64,000 bases of DNA, taken from the NCBI GenBank assembly GCA_014607495.2, contig CP053154.1:15252001-15316000 (forward strand). The letters are read 5' to 3'. Numbering within the stretch: the first letter of the stretch is position 1; the number at the start of each line of letters is the position of its first letter. Below, one piece after another: positions 34,243 through 44,585 of this stretch. Both the position numbers and the translations under genes were made by a program. The stretch comes from Carposina sasakii. Taxonomy: Eukaryota > Arthropoda > Insecta > Lepidoptera > Carposinidae. Below the pieces are notes generated by a model, which did no database searches, had not been told where the DNA came from, and saw only the letters and a program-made list of their open reading frames with translations.

Positions 34243-37170
34243 TTATGAATCGTCTTCACAATCATCATCGATCAATTCTGATGCGGAGTCTATTTCGATT
34301 AACTCGTTTATATCGACAAAATTAAATTTACCTGTCTCAGATATAATCAGTTCATAAAATTCTGAGAAACAAGATTTTTTAATAAATTTGTTATACATTG
34401 GGCGAATACTTATAAGAACCGGATCAGAAGATAATAAAAGATTGTGTAGTACATCTTCATTACACGAGACACTGCTATGTTTTCTTGAATGTCCTTCGCG
34501 GTACTTTCTAAATTCTTTATTTCGTGCCTCCGAGGCTTCTTCGGACAAAAAGCCGATAGGCATCATTGAAATGTTCTCAATGACATCTGGCCCATGGACC
34601 AGCAATTTGTGGAGACTAGACGGCATATAAAACCATGGATATAATTCCACGTAGAGCAAAGTAGTGTCATTACAGAACATACGAAATTTGTCAATGTCGA
34701 GTTTCTCTCCTGAAGATATACACTGTAAAATGACAGCTAGCCTTCTTAAAAGTCTCGCATCTAATCCGGTTAATTCAGCAGATTTTTCTGGGTTTTCAAA
34801 AAACCTTCTAGCACAATTACCGGTGTTGGTGGTTCCACTCCCTTGCTTGACAACATCAAGACGCATTCCAGTTTCTTTTTTGAAGTTTTCTTGAATTGCT
34901 GATTTTCTTTCAGCAACATTCTTCTTTGCTTCATCACCTCTAGCTTGCCATGATTTTATGTCTAATCTGTATGCGATGTGAAGACAACACTCCATGGTTC
35001 GGATCCATGCATGGAGCGAGCTAAGTCCGTATTTAAACATGTCTTCGTGCACTGGCTTGCTTCTTACTTTACTAATGTCGTTCATCTCATTTGGACGCGC
35101 TTTGCAAATGTCGCACACTGATGCTGCTGTGCCTGATATGTATGAGTGAATCTTACCATCTATCATCGTCAAATGCAACTGGTGCTTTACACTAACGTCA
35201 TCGCTCTTAGTAGGTTGCAGAAGCTTAATCTCTTCTTCGAATTCAGACATCTCCATTTGAACATTTTCTTTTGTTTCTTTGATGAACTTGATTAGGATTG
35301 GTCGACAAAGAGATGTTGACGAGGGCCGCTCATTTTCCCAAATTATTTGGCCAGTTTCGGATGTGAGCCGGATTGGTACAAGACTTGCAACAAATACACT
35401 GGCGAAATTCGTTTCCTCAGTTTCACTTGTTTTCTGGTGGTAAACACTTTGATCCGAAGCACCGTCAAAGCCCCATTTGCTCACGAGCACCAGGTTTTGA
35501 CGTGAAACGTCTTTAAAATCGCGCCGACACATACGGGTACCAGGTTTAAAAACTGGACCGTAACGAAAAGGTCTATATCATCGTACCTTAATAATTAAAA
35601 AACTATTGGTCTTAGAAACAAAAATGTGGTGTAAATATTTCACTTATATAGTCAGCTCGCTGTTATGACATTGAGTTCGTGTCGGGGTCAAGCGGGGGGG
35701 CGGGGGAGGGATACTGCGATAACTGTGCGAAACCGGCGCTCGCGCTTGTTTCTATTCAGTGTAACTCGTGACTCCGACTTTATAGCGTGGTGATTCTTTC
35801 GTGTGTTTGTCAAGTTTATTTGAACCGATTGATTTATACAAAAATAAGTGTAATTTGGACAGTATTTATATCTATACTAATATTATAAAGCTGAAGAGTT
35901 TGTTTGTTTGTTTGTTTGAACGCGCTAATCTCAGGAACTACTGGTCTGATTTGAAAAATTCTTTCAGTGTTAGATAGCCCATTTACCAAGGAAGGCTACA
36001 GTCTATACAACAACCTGCCCGGCTTCGCACGGGTACAACGCCCCCTCACGCGGACGAAGTCGTGGGCGGCTGCTATTTAAAATAACCAGAAAGTGACAAT
36101 AAATATATAAACATTTGCTATGTATTTTATGTTTCTATTACGTACCTGTTCTTTTTTTATTAAAATACTTAAAACAGCGTCCATCTTGTTTTCATTTCAA
36201 TCTTTTACTTTAAAAGCGATTCGCTAACATAGACGTTTCACGTTAAAACCAACGGCCGTGTGCCCCGACACAGCCCCACCCGCTTTTTCTCCTCAGTGGT
36301 AGAGAGGTTTTGGGTTTGTAGAAGTCTTGTCGTAGTAAGGTCTAGCAACGCTTGCAATTTGATTTTAGCAGAGTGTTCAGTAATTGTAACGTCTTCTTGT
36401 TTTGGGTAACATTTCTTTTTTTCTTTCAGAAGCATGTAATAACTGGGATATTGAGCTACTCCTTCTTTAGCATGAAAATCCCGTAAAGTCATATAACGCC
36501 ATTTTGAAAGGTTCATCGACACAAACAAAGCTAGGGCCTTTAGTGGAGATATACATTTATCTGAATCTGTGGTACTCCGTCCGCCAATGAAATCTTTGAT
36601 CTTAGAAGCTTCTGTAGGATTTTCCATTAAAAACTTCATAATATCAGCTACATCATTTTCCCCTGCAGCCCTAAGACTGCTTTGTGCAGAAAACATAATC
36701 TCGTCAGTGCTGCTAGATGCCCTAAGTACTTCAGTGCGTCTTTTCTTTTGACGAGGACTTAAATCTTCAAAGGGCTTACGAGGAGAGACATGAGTACACG
36801 TAGAGGCATCGGATTTAGAAGGTAAATTCGTCTGCTCAGTAGTTTCTTCTTCTATTGCGTTCGTAGGTAATACTTGTAAAGGCAAATTATTTTCCTTTAG
36901 GGAATCCGGCCACTGGACTTCAGACTGCAACCACTCTGAGTGTTTATTTAGAAACTTTCCTTCGCTTCTTCCAGCTTGAGACCATTTAGGATAGATCCGG
37001 TAGCAAAATCGACGACACCAGTTCTTTAAGTCTTCTTCGGCACCTTCACAAAGAGAAACGTTGCAATTCGTTTTAAGGACACCGAATAGATGATCAAAGT
37101 CACGTAGATCATTGTGTTTGCGTAAAGCGCAATAAAGGTCAAGATTTGTAACAAATCCACGGAAAGACAT
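34243..37170 (-). pseudogene. Transib transposase, split by insertion
   Basis: DDE cut-and-paste recombinase of the RAG1/Transib superfamily. The ATG at 37,168-37,170 (MSFRGFVTN) begins about 294 codons of N-terminal part, including SPRQKKRRTEVLR and a KKCYPKQEDVTITEHS...LQALLDLTTTR block that is a Transib hallmark. A 797-bp element then intervenes (35,493-36,289). About 416 codons follow: SKWGFDGASD (first catalytic Asp), HLTMIDGK (second Asp, ~102 residues on), CDIC zinc pair, GNCARRFF, HKLLVH zinc histidines five residues apart, and SEEASEARNK (catalytic Glu, ~210 residues after the second Asp), ending at a stop at 34,243. These match RAG1 D600, D708, C727/C730, H937/H942 and E962 in order and type. 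Expected length ~700 residues, normal for Transib. The starts MCRRD and end PLVLT of the two frames come from the inserted element. No intron or other break is seen. Confidence 0.92.
35493..36289. mobile_element. 797-bp non-autonomous element, copy 2, inside transposase
   Basis: Same as 13,949-14,748 with only a few base differences (for example GTGTAAATA versus GTGTCAATA, and CGCCCCCTC versus CGTCCCCTC). It separates the N-terminal region from the first catalytic Asp, 6-7 codons downstream. The two reading frames differ by one base across the cut, which would fit a short target duplication of one or four bases, but none is obvious. Not an intron: edges lack GT...AG in coding sense and the same sequence occurs in an unrelated repeat. 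Confidence 0.88.
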
Positions 37171-37626
37171 ATTTATTAGAACGAAATAGAAATCAAAACT
37201 GATGTAAAATAAAGGATTACCAACCAATTTATACTACACTACCCTCATTACTGCGTACTGCGTACAATTGTTATTCTTGTAATGTTTTAGTACTAATGAT
37301 TTCAATTAATAATCACCTGCATCAAATAATTGTTGAAAATGCTAAAAATTACTCTAAGAATGATATCTGTAATTGATAGAAATGCTAATGACTACTGTCT
37401 TAATGATAATGCAATAATTTCATTAATTAATTAATTAAAAGTCTAAGACCGTCTGTGGATCGATCGTTGCCCTCGTTTGCAAATTAATTAATTTAATTAT
37501 TATTTTTTTATTTCTGCAACATCATTTATCGATACGCATATTTAGAGGGGCCCTTATTCCTCTATGATTTTAACAGAAAATTGTAAGATCCTTGTCATTG
37601 TAGTATATTATAATATAAAAATCAAA

Positions 37627-37959
37627 CATTTCTATGTACCGCAGAAAGTGCACGTTTGGCGCACTATGTGTGTTAGCATTAATTGTAGTTCTCTCAAATA
37701 TAAACACAATACCGAAGACCGCAACTTGAAACGAGGCCGGAATCAAGAGATATGTAAGTAAGTTTGACCATTTCCATAGTAAGAAAACACTATTTCTCAA
37801 TTATCTCCTCAAATATAACAGTTACAAAAAAACTTTAAATAATAACTTTCAAAGACATTGATCTACCAAACAAGATGGCATAATTCGTTTCTCAAGATTC
37901 ACCAATTTTATTTTTTGGATGCGAATGTCCAGCACCTCCCATACATTGGAACCACTGTG
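37627..37959 (-). repeat. Transib right terminal inverted repeat
   Basis: Mirror of 33,579-33,912, ending ...GGAACCACTGTG at 37,959. 37,553-37,570 just inside holds CTTATTCCTCTATGATTT, an 18-base match to the edge of the palindromic MITE at 27,381. Confidence 0.9.
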
Positions 37960-37964
37960 TGATG
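37960..37964. repeat. Transib target-site duplication, right
   Basis: TGATG; see 33,574-33,578. Confidence 0.88.
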
Positions 37965-38167
37965 AGGAGATTCCGTAGTTTTCGGGAACGTTGACGACCA
38001 AAAATCACCCTGTATACAAATTTTTTTGTAGCTACGTGGTCGACTGTATGCTGACAGACTTTCGGTCAATCAATCAGTAATGGAAGATTGTTATTGTATA
38101 CTAGCGGCCGCGCACAACGTCGTCCGCGTAAATTTTAGGAAATTCTTGATAATCGAATGTCTACTTT

Positions 38168-38327
38168 AAGGTGGGTTCCCACGTCGCGTGATATTACGGA
38201 CGGACATGCACCAGCCCGCACCACGGATCGTGGGAAACGGAGCGTCCGTGGTAAAACAGACGCGTCCGTAGCCGTCGACGCGTCCGCGTCCGTCCGCGAA
38301 ATCACGCACCGTGGGAACTCACCTTTA
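38168..38327. mobile_element. CpG-rich palindromic MITE, copy 2
   Basis: AAGGTGGGTTCCCACG...CGTGGGAACTCACCTTT, about 160 bp, same family as 24,981-25,147, with cleaner inverted ends. Confidence 0.78.
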
Positions 38328-41300
38328 TACATAGGTATCCACTGCAAGTCTCTAAGATCAGCAGTTTAGACTGCGCGTTGATCTGTCAGTCATTCAGAGC
38401 AAAATCCTTTTTTATAGATCAATTAATTAAATTAATTAAAGGAAGAAAATGATTAAGTAATTTTAAATACTAATCTATACATATAATAAGCTTAAGTTAA
38501 TAAATGCATGTAAGTACTCAATGAAATATTTAAGCAACAAAATAAACTACGTCTCTCAACAGTGTTCCTCCGGGAGACGAAACTAATATTTCAGGAATAT
38601 TAAAAGGACACTTTCTCGACCATCTCATAAAAAAATGCAACATGCTCTTTATCTTGACGCCTCATCTTAATAATGGCTCCTTCGTGATTGATGACGTCAC
38701 TGAAAGCCACTTCTGGCCCTCTCACTCATGCCAATATAAACATGTCAGCGAAAGAGACAAAAACAATTTTTCTCGAACGTCCTCTCCGTGAGGTACGACA
38801 AATTGAATTGGAGTTAGGTTAGGTTAGGTTAGGTTAGGTTAACTTCTAAATTGGGGACTGAAGTTTTCTGATGGGATATACCTAATGTTATTTTTGGTTG
38901 TGTTCTTCAACCTTAAAATTTAAGTTTATGAGCTACTTACATGCTATTCTAATTTACATATAAGGTTTTTTCACGGTTTATAAGGTTTAACTGTATAACG
39001 CGGTGCCAGCTATTCTCGTATATTAACGTAATATAATATCCTTCCTTTACATCCTTAATAATAGTTTACTAGTTCCAAGACAGAATTATAGCCAAAAACA
39101 ATCGGACAACAAACAAATGGAAAGACAAATACAGGTACAATGAGACACAATGATAAAGAAACACGAACAATTAGGACTAATTGCATTTAAACGGATAAAA
39201 CACGGAGGTGGCATATCTCACGGACCTGATATAAGTCTATACCACAAAGTTACCACGATGTTATAGGCAAAGGTAGAGTCAACACTTAGTAACAAATACC
39301 CATAACTCATGTCCTATAACTCGGGTCTAAGTCAAATCCGCAGATTTTTTCTATGCAATTTCACCCGGCGTGTTTTTCGTATACATTGCGGCATTTGTAT
39401 AATTTTCAAATTTGCTGCCTCGCTTTTTTGCATTGGGCTCTAGGGTGACCATGAATTTGACCATGAGTTGGTAGGTAGTGCTTTGCTGTCTACAATCATG
39501 AGTTTTTTTTTATGATTCAGAATAACTAAAGTATACAATAATGATAACGGATTAAGTGTCCTTTACTCGAGATAATGCTTTTCGCTAGGTGAAAGCGCTG
39601 TACATGCCGTCAGTTCAAATGTAATCAAATCTGTGAAATATTCTTTCCTCTTCACAAAATGAGACGGAGAAATATTTGCGCAGTGGAAAGCTTTTTAAAA
39701 TATGTTGGCAATGTAAAATCTGGTATGTTTGACTAAGTTGTTAGGCTCCTTGGTTTTTGATCTGGTTGCTAAAATCTTTTACGTGTTATATTTTTGGAAA
39801 CTTCGAACGTATTATGTCGGCTGATTGACATTAATAAGTAGATATATTTAAAGAAAGAAATTTCTAGTTCAAACCTCCTTCAAACATGGGCATTGGTATT
39901 GGCTGTAATGTCCATAAGTATATTTAAATGAAGAAATTACAGTCTAACTATCTAGGACATAACCATGAGATTTAGAAGCAGGACTATTGTTGAGACATGA
40001 AACTTGAAGTATGTATTTTTTGTATGACGTAGGCTCCCGGTAAGAAAGGCTATCTCGAAATTTCCATGAGAACGGAAAAACAATTCCAAAGTTTACGCGG
40101 ACAAAATCGTGGCCAGCCGGTAGATATTCATGGTCATCCTACTAAATATCACTGTACTTATAAGTACCTACAAAGTCATCTGTGAATGTATCTACCTACT
40201 TACCTACTACGTCTATAGGAGATGCGATATTCATTAGGTAATCAAATATTCTACGCTATCAGTAAGATTGAATTAGAAATGGGCTCTCCGGAATAAAAGG
40301 TACATTTTTAACAAACTTGGCGATTTCTATAGCATCGCCAAACCCCGGCTCGCGTTGTTAAACATTCACCTGAATCTAAATTCAATTTGTTAACGAAATG
40401 GCCATTCATTCATTCACTCGTCCGCTTGGATTGAATAAAACCTTTTTCAGTTGTTCCCTCGGGCAAGTTATTAATCACAATTAGGTTAATTAATGTGTTT
40501 GTAAAGCTGGTCGGTAATGTCTTTTGAATAACGTGGATTGTGTTAGTTAATATGGGTGATTATATGAAATTTTATACGCTTGAAGAAAGAAACCGACCTG
40601 ATGGAGGTCGGACTGACCCGCAAAGAGTTTCGTACCATTATCTAGAAAAAGTGGCAAAAACGTCACGTTTGTTATAGATGGTATAATTGATTATATTTTT
40701 CTATATTTATTGTTGCGGGGCAACAGAAACACATCATCTCTGTAAGAAATTTAACTGTTAAGCTATCACGGTTCATGGGATAAACAGCCTTTTAATATAC
40801 GGAGAGCAGAGTAGAGTCTCATTTTACTCTTTGAATATCACACTCTAAAAACTAATGTTATTTAATTTTGAAGAGTTACGCCATACCTAAACTAAGCTTA
40901 TTCCTAAATCAAAAAACATTTAGAATAACAATCATAACGAGCGACTATTGTCGCACTTCTAAGTTTTCCTCTAAGTTCGGTAATCTCGTTCATAACTTAG
41001 TAATTAGATAGAGACGGACGCAGCTTGCCGGCTGATATTAGACAAATAGAGCAGAAAACATTCCCAAAACTATCTGCAAAGAACACGGGACGTGAGCCGC
41101 TCGGTGCTCGCAAAAAATGTTTACCAATACCAATCTGTTGGGCAAATATCAACCTAAAGATTAACGTAAGCAGAGTATAATATGGTATTATTTCTATCAC
41201 GCGACATAAGCCGTTTTGTGTACAACTGCGTAGCGTGATAATAGTCGCATTAGCGCTGAAATCACAGAATCGTTTTACAAAAAATCTCGGCTATTTTTGC

Positions 41301-41421
41301 CAATTTGACACCCATTACGCAGCGCAGACAAAACTCGTAAAGCGTTTGTTGTTACTCTGTAAATTGTATAAGTAGGTAGGTACTTTATAAAAAATGATAC
41401 TCGTCATATAATCTATCTAAA
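38328..41421. other. Largest stretch without recognised genes or repeats
   Basis: AT-rich, mostly single-copy-looking. Includes a TGATGACGTCACTG (CRE-like palindrome) near 38,690, the TTAGG run at 38,814, and a 67-codon antisense frame at 40,997-41,200 without motif. No exon could be supported. Confidence 0.5.
38814..38840 (+). repeat. Interstitial TTAGG repeats
   Basis: Five exact tandem TTAGG units plus TT. TTAGG is the canonical telomere unit of most insects. Two and a half further units stand at about 42,200-42,217. Too short to be a telomere; probably a repair scar or chance simple repeat. Confidence 0.85.
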
Positions 41422-41663
41422 CAGGGTGTAACAAAAAGGGTATTTTAAGCGAAAAGCTATATAAATAGCCTACTAAAAGGAACCTAGCCACACAGACTCG
41501 AAATTACATGTTTATTTTTCCAGATAGTATGTAGAATTCCTAAACAACTGAGGAATGTACATACAATTTCGAAAAATAAACATGTGATTTCGTGTCTCAA
41601 ATTTTGGAAATACGTTCTCTATAGTGAGCTTTTCGCTTAACATACCTTTTCTGTTACAGCCTG
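41422..41663. mobile_element. CAGGGTGTAACA MITE
   Basis: CAGGGTGTAACAAAAAGGGT at the left, GTTACAGCCTG at the right, inverted inner arms (TTAAGCGAAAAGCTAT; AATAAACATGTGATTTCG). Second, TA-flanked copy at 59,321-59,580; eroded internal pieces near 6,180-6,300 and 9,850-9,990. Confidence 0.8.
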
Positions 41664-41781
41664 TATAAATAAGTTGCTTCTAAATTATTCCGTTTTGGTC
41701 TCATATTCAAAAGGGAGTTATCGGTTTAATGACTACCTTCGCTAAATAGCTTTTCAGTTCTTTTGTAAATATCCTTATCTA

Positions 41782-42622
41782 TATGTCGTGGCCATATCGT
41801 AGAATTGATCATTTCATGAAATGGTCGAGCATTTCATGAAATGGTCGCATTTCATGAAAAGTTCAACTGTCTATTGGCCACATCATGATATGGTTTGGGC
41901 AGATCGATGATAAAAATCGTTTCTCGATATGGGCAACTAAACGCCCGATCATTTCATGAAGTGGTCAAGATTATTGATCATATCGTAAAATAGTTACATG
42001 AATCACCGGTAGAGGCGCTGCGCGCGTTTTATTTATGTGTGAAGATGGCGGATTTTTCTTTTTAGGTTATAAAACAAATTAAAGAGAGTAGGGTGACTAT
42101 GCAGAAGAAGTTCACGGATAGTGTGTTATATTGTATAATGTATATTAGACTTAATGGTGGTTTATAATAATATTGTTAAACAAAAACCTTAGATTACGAT
42201 AGGTTAGGTTAGGTTAGACTATGACAAATGACGCACGAGCCGAGCGAGCGGAGCGAGCGTGCCCAGGCAGCGTCCGGCGATGTGCCAGATGCGAATCGCT
42301 TTTGTAAAGTCTTTTATGTTTTTAAATATTATATTGTGAAAATATCACATAAATAATAGCAAAAAAAATCATACCATCATACCTTATGGTATACTTATAT
42401 ATGGTGTACGGTATATATTATCTATATAAGCTCTTACCACATTCGGATTTTATGGACACCCTGTTAATACGATTTGGCCAAACGTGGATGACAAAATCGT
42501 GAAATGTAGACGATTTAACGATCTGGTCAAATTGAATTGGCCACTTCATGAAATGCGACCACTTCATGAAATGCTCGACCATTTCATGAAATGATCAATT
42601 TTACAATATGGCCACGACATAT
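41782..42622. mobile_element. Foldback element with TTTCATGAAA subrepeats
   Basis: Ends TATGTCGTGGCCATATCGTA and TACAATATGGCCACGACATA are inverted. Each arm then carries three or more copies of the self-complementary word CATTTCATGAAATG separated by GGTCGAGC or GGTCGC. The centre is different in composition: GGCGCTGCGCGCG, AAGATGGCGGATTTTTC, and GAGCGAGCGGAGCGAGCGTG. No transposase. Confidence 0.8.
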
Positions 42623-43337
42623 ACATATCATAAAAATGTAAAGGATCGCTGTCTGTACATGGAAGATATATAAGAAAAAATATTATAGAATACTTTTATC
42701 AACGCAATAGTACCCAAAACAATGATTTTTGAAATTTTTGTCTGTTTGTCGGTTTGTCTGTTTATCTGTTTGTCGATTTGTCTGTGCGTCTGTGCACGCT
42801 AATCTCAGAAACGGCTGAACCGATTTTGATGTAGTTTTCACGAATATATACAAGTCCCACTTAACATACAGGGTGATTTTTGGTCGTCAACGTTCCCGAA
42901 AACTACGGAATCTCCTCATCATCACGATCATTTTTCTCCATGGAAACATACCTGGGAAGTGTCTGGTTTCCAAAATATTAGGGTCCAAAGTTGAGTAAAT
43001 AGACTGCGTTTTTCTGCATAAATGCACATAGACGCGCGTAGCAGGATTTTTTCACGAAAAATAATTAATATCTGTCTATAAAAAAATTAACATAAACACT
43101 AGACACTATAAATTTCGCACGATCAAGGAATTTAAAAAAAAATTTCAAAAAAATAAATTTTTTTCCCAGCATTTTTTTGGCATAAACTTACTTTATTTCA
43201 TGTATAGAATACGTACCCTTCGTTAAAGGTGGCCACAAAAAAACATTTCTATCCCGGGAAAATGTTTTTATCCCGAAAAATTTCGACATTTCGTTTTTTC
43301 TGTAGTCCACGCGGACGGAGTCGTGGGCGTCCACTAG
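42623..43337 (+). mobile_element. Helitron-like repeat interrupted by a MITE
   Basis: Same family as 17,941-18,283. The 5' TC end is unclear; the 3' end GGGCGTCCACTAG^T is intact. Split after CACTTAACATA by 42,869-43,244. Confidence 0.7.
42869..43244 (-). mobile_element. CAGGGTG-type MITE nested in Helitron-like repeat
   Basis: Starts CAGGGTGATTTTTGGTCG after TA. The far end stops at GGCCACAAAAAAACA, missing the final CCCTG and some host repeat, so one edge was deleted after insertion. Confidence 0.8.
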
Positions 43338-43559
43338 TATTATAATATATATGTATGTTCCCTATGTGGGATGAAGCAAATACCACAGCTACATTTCACA
43401 TAGCGGGGAAATATGTTAAACAAGTGATAAGGTGCTAGGTCAATAAAAGAATACCCGAGTTCGACTCTTCCTGCACAAAAGGATATACAGCTGATGTATT
43501 CAACTGAAGACTCGCATCAGCGTAGGCAATATTTTTATCATGAAATTGTGTACAAGATA

Positions 43560-43762
43560 GCCTCGAGCACACCAGATGCGTATGCGTACACGTAAGCGTA
43601 GACGTATACGTACCTCTGAGTTGTAACGTATGGAACTGTATAGGCACGGGCAGACCGGATGCGTATGCGTAGACGTAAGCATAGACATCAAGCGGTAACA
43701 GTTCCATACATACTTAGAGGTACGTGTATGTCTACGCTTACGTGCATGCATATGTATGCGGT
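43560..43762. mobile_element. Palindromic GTATGCGT MITE
   Basis: CTCGAGCACACCAGATGCGT at the left, GCTTACGTGCATGCATATGT at the right. A CAGACCGGATGCGTATGCGT second start near 43,650 shows two units in series. Frames of 83-90 codons across it are artefacts. Confidence 0.7.
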
Positions 43763-44002
43763 ATCTAAAAACTAGTTACGACTAGACATCAAATTGACAG
43801 CGTGTCGTAAACATAAGATAAACCACATTAAACCAAGCTAAAACGTTTATCTTTACTAGAAAACTAAGCAGTAGAGATTCCAACCCCCAAAGGGTGTGAG
43901 TTGGTAGACTACTCGTATTCGCGCGCACTCGCGTGTCAAGATTTACGTAAGTAGGTATACTGGGTAAATGTACTAAACTTTATATTAATATACTTTATTA
44001 TC

Positions 44003-44330
44003 ATAGCCCAGTGGTTAAGACGTGCGCCTTCCAAGCGGGAGGCGTAAGTTCGATCCCAGTCACGGGCCCATGTTTAATGTTGTAAAAATTGTCACTTAGC
44101 TCGTGCTTCGGAAAGCACGTCCAACCGTTGGTCCTTGATCTCTCTCCGGTCGTGTCGGCTTTCCGTCCCATCGGACTATGAGAGTAACGGAATAGAGAGT
44201 GCATCTGTGTTTGCGCACACACTTGTGCACTATAATATCTCCTGCGTACCTGACCAATCTCCGTAGAGATTGGTCGCCTTGGCCGAAATACGGTCGGAAA
44301 TCATCATCATCATCATCATCATTTATCACA
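44003..44330 (+). repeat. SINE2, complete
   Basis: tRNA-like head TAGCCCAGTGGTTAAGACGT, box B GTTCGATCCCAGTCACGGGC, body, and (ATC)n tail at 44,300-44,325. About 328 bp. Confidence 0.85.
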
Positions 44331-44585
44331 AGGTATTTACACTATGTAATTTTAAATATCTGCTATACCTAGGTAAAAAAATCAAAACTAGAATCTGGCC
44401 CTGCTTGCATAAATTACGTTAGATTGTTCACACATCTCGTACTACTTATTTATATACAGACAAATGTGTCATATTGAATGACGTAATTTATAATTATAAT
44501 TTAATTTTTATTCTAATTTTTTTATGTACTTAATACTATATAATATGTAACGATTTGGATCATTATGTTATGTTATATATTATAT

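Larger units (their letters stand above)
33579..37959 (-). mobile_element. Transib (RAG1-type) DNA transposon
   Basis: 4,381 bp, of which about 797 bp is a later insertion, leaving ~3.6 kb. Both ends start CACAGTGGTTCCAATGTATG; CACAGTG fits the Transib consensus CACWRTG and equals the V(D)J signal heptamer. Terminal inverted repeats are unusually long, about 333 bp. It is flanked by TGATG duplications and holds one transposase on the minus strand. The closely matching arms, intact target duplication and frame that is open apart from the insertion suggest a young copy. Confidence 0.93.
33244..38012 (+). mobile_element. CAGGGTG-type MITE carrying the Transib insertion
   Basis: 33,244-33,578 and 37,965-38,012 are the two parts of one 384-bp-class MITE: CAGGATGTTTTTTTGTAGCC at the left, GACCAAAAATCACCCTG at the right, TA at both outer edges (33,242-33,243 and 38,013-38,014). 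The break falls after GATCGTGATGATG, inside a block intact in the copies at 22,666, 14,906, 42,869 and 3,089. Confidence 0.9.

Noticed and set aside
35493..36289. Intron within the Transib transposase
   Set aside because: No GT...AG edges in the coding sense, and the same sequence occurs inside an unrelated R1 repeat at 13,949-14,748, so it is an insertion.
38814..38840. Telomere or chromosome end
   Set aside because: Only five units with unique sequence on both sides.
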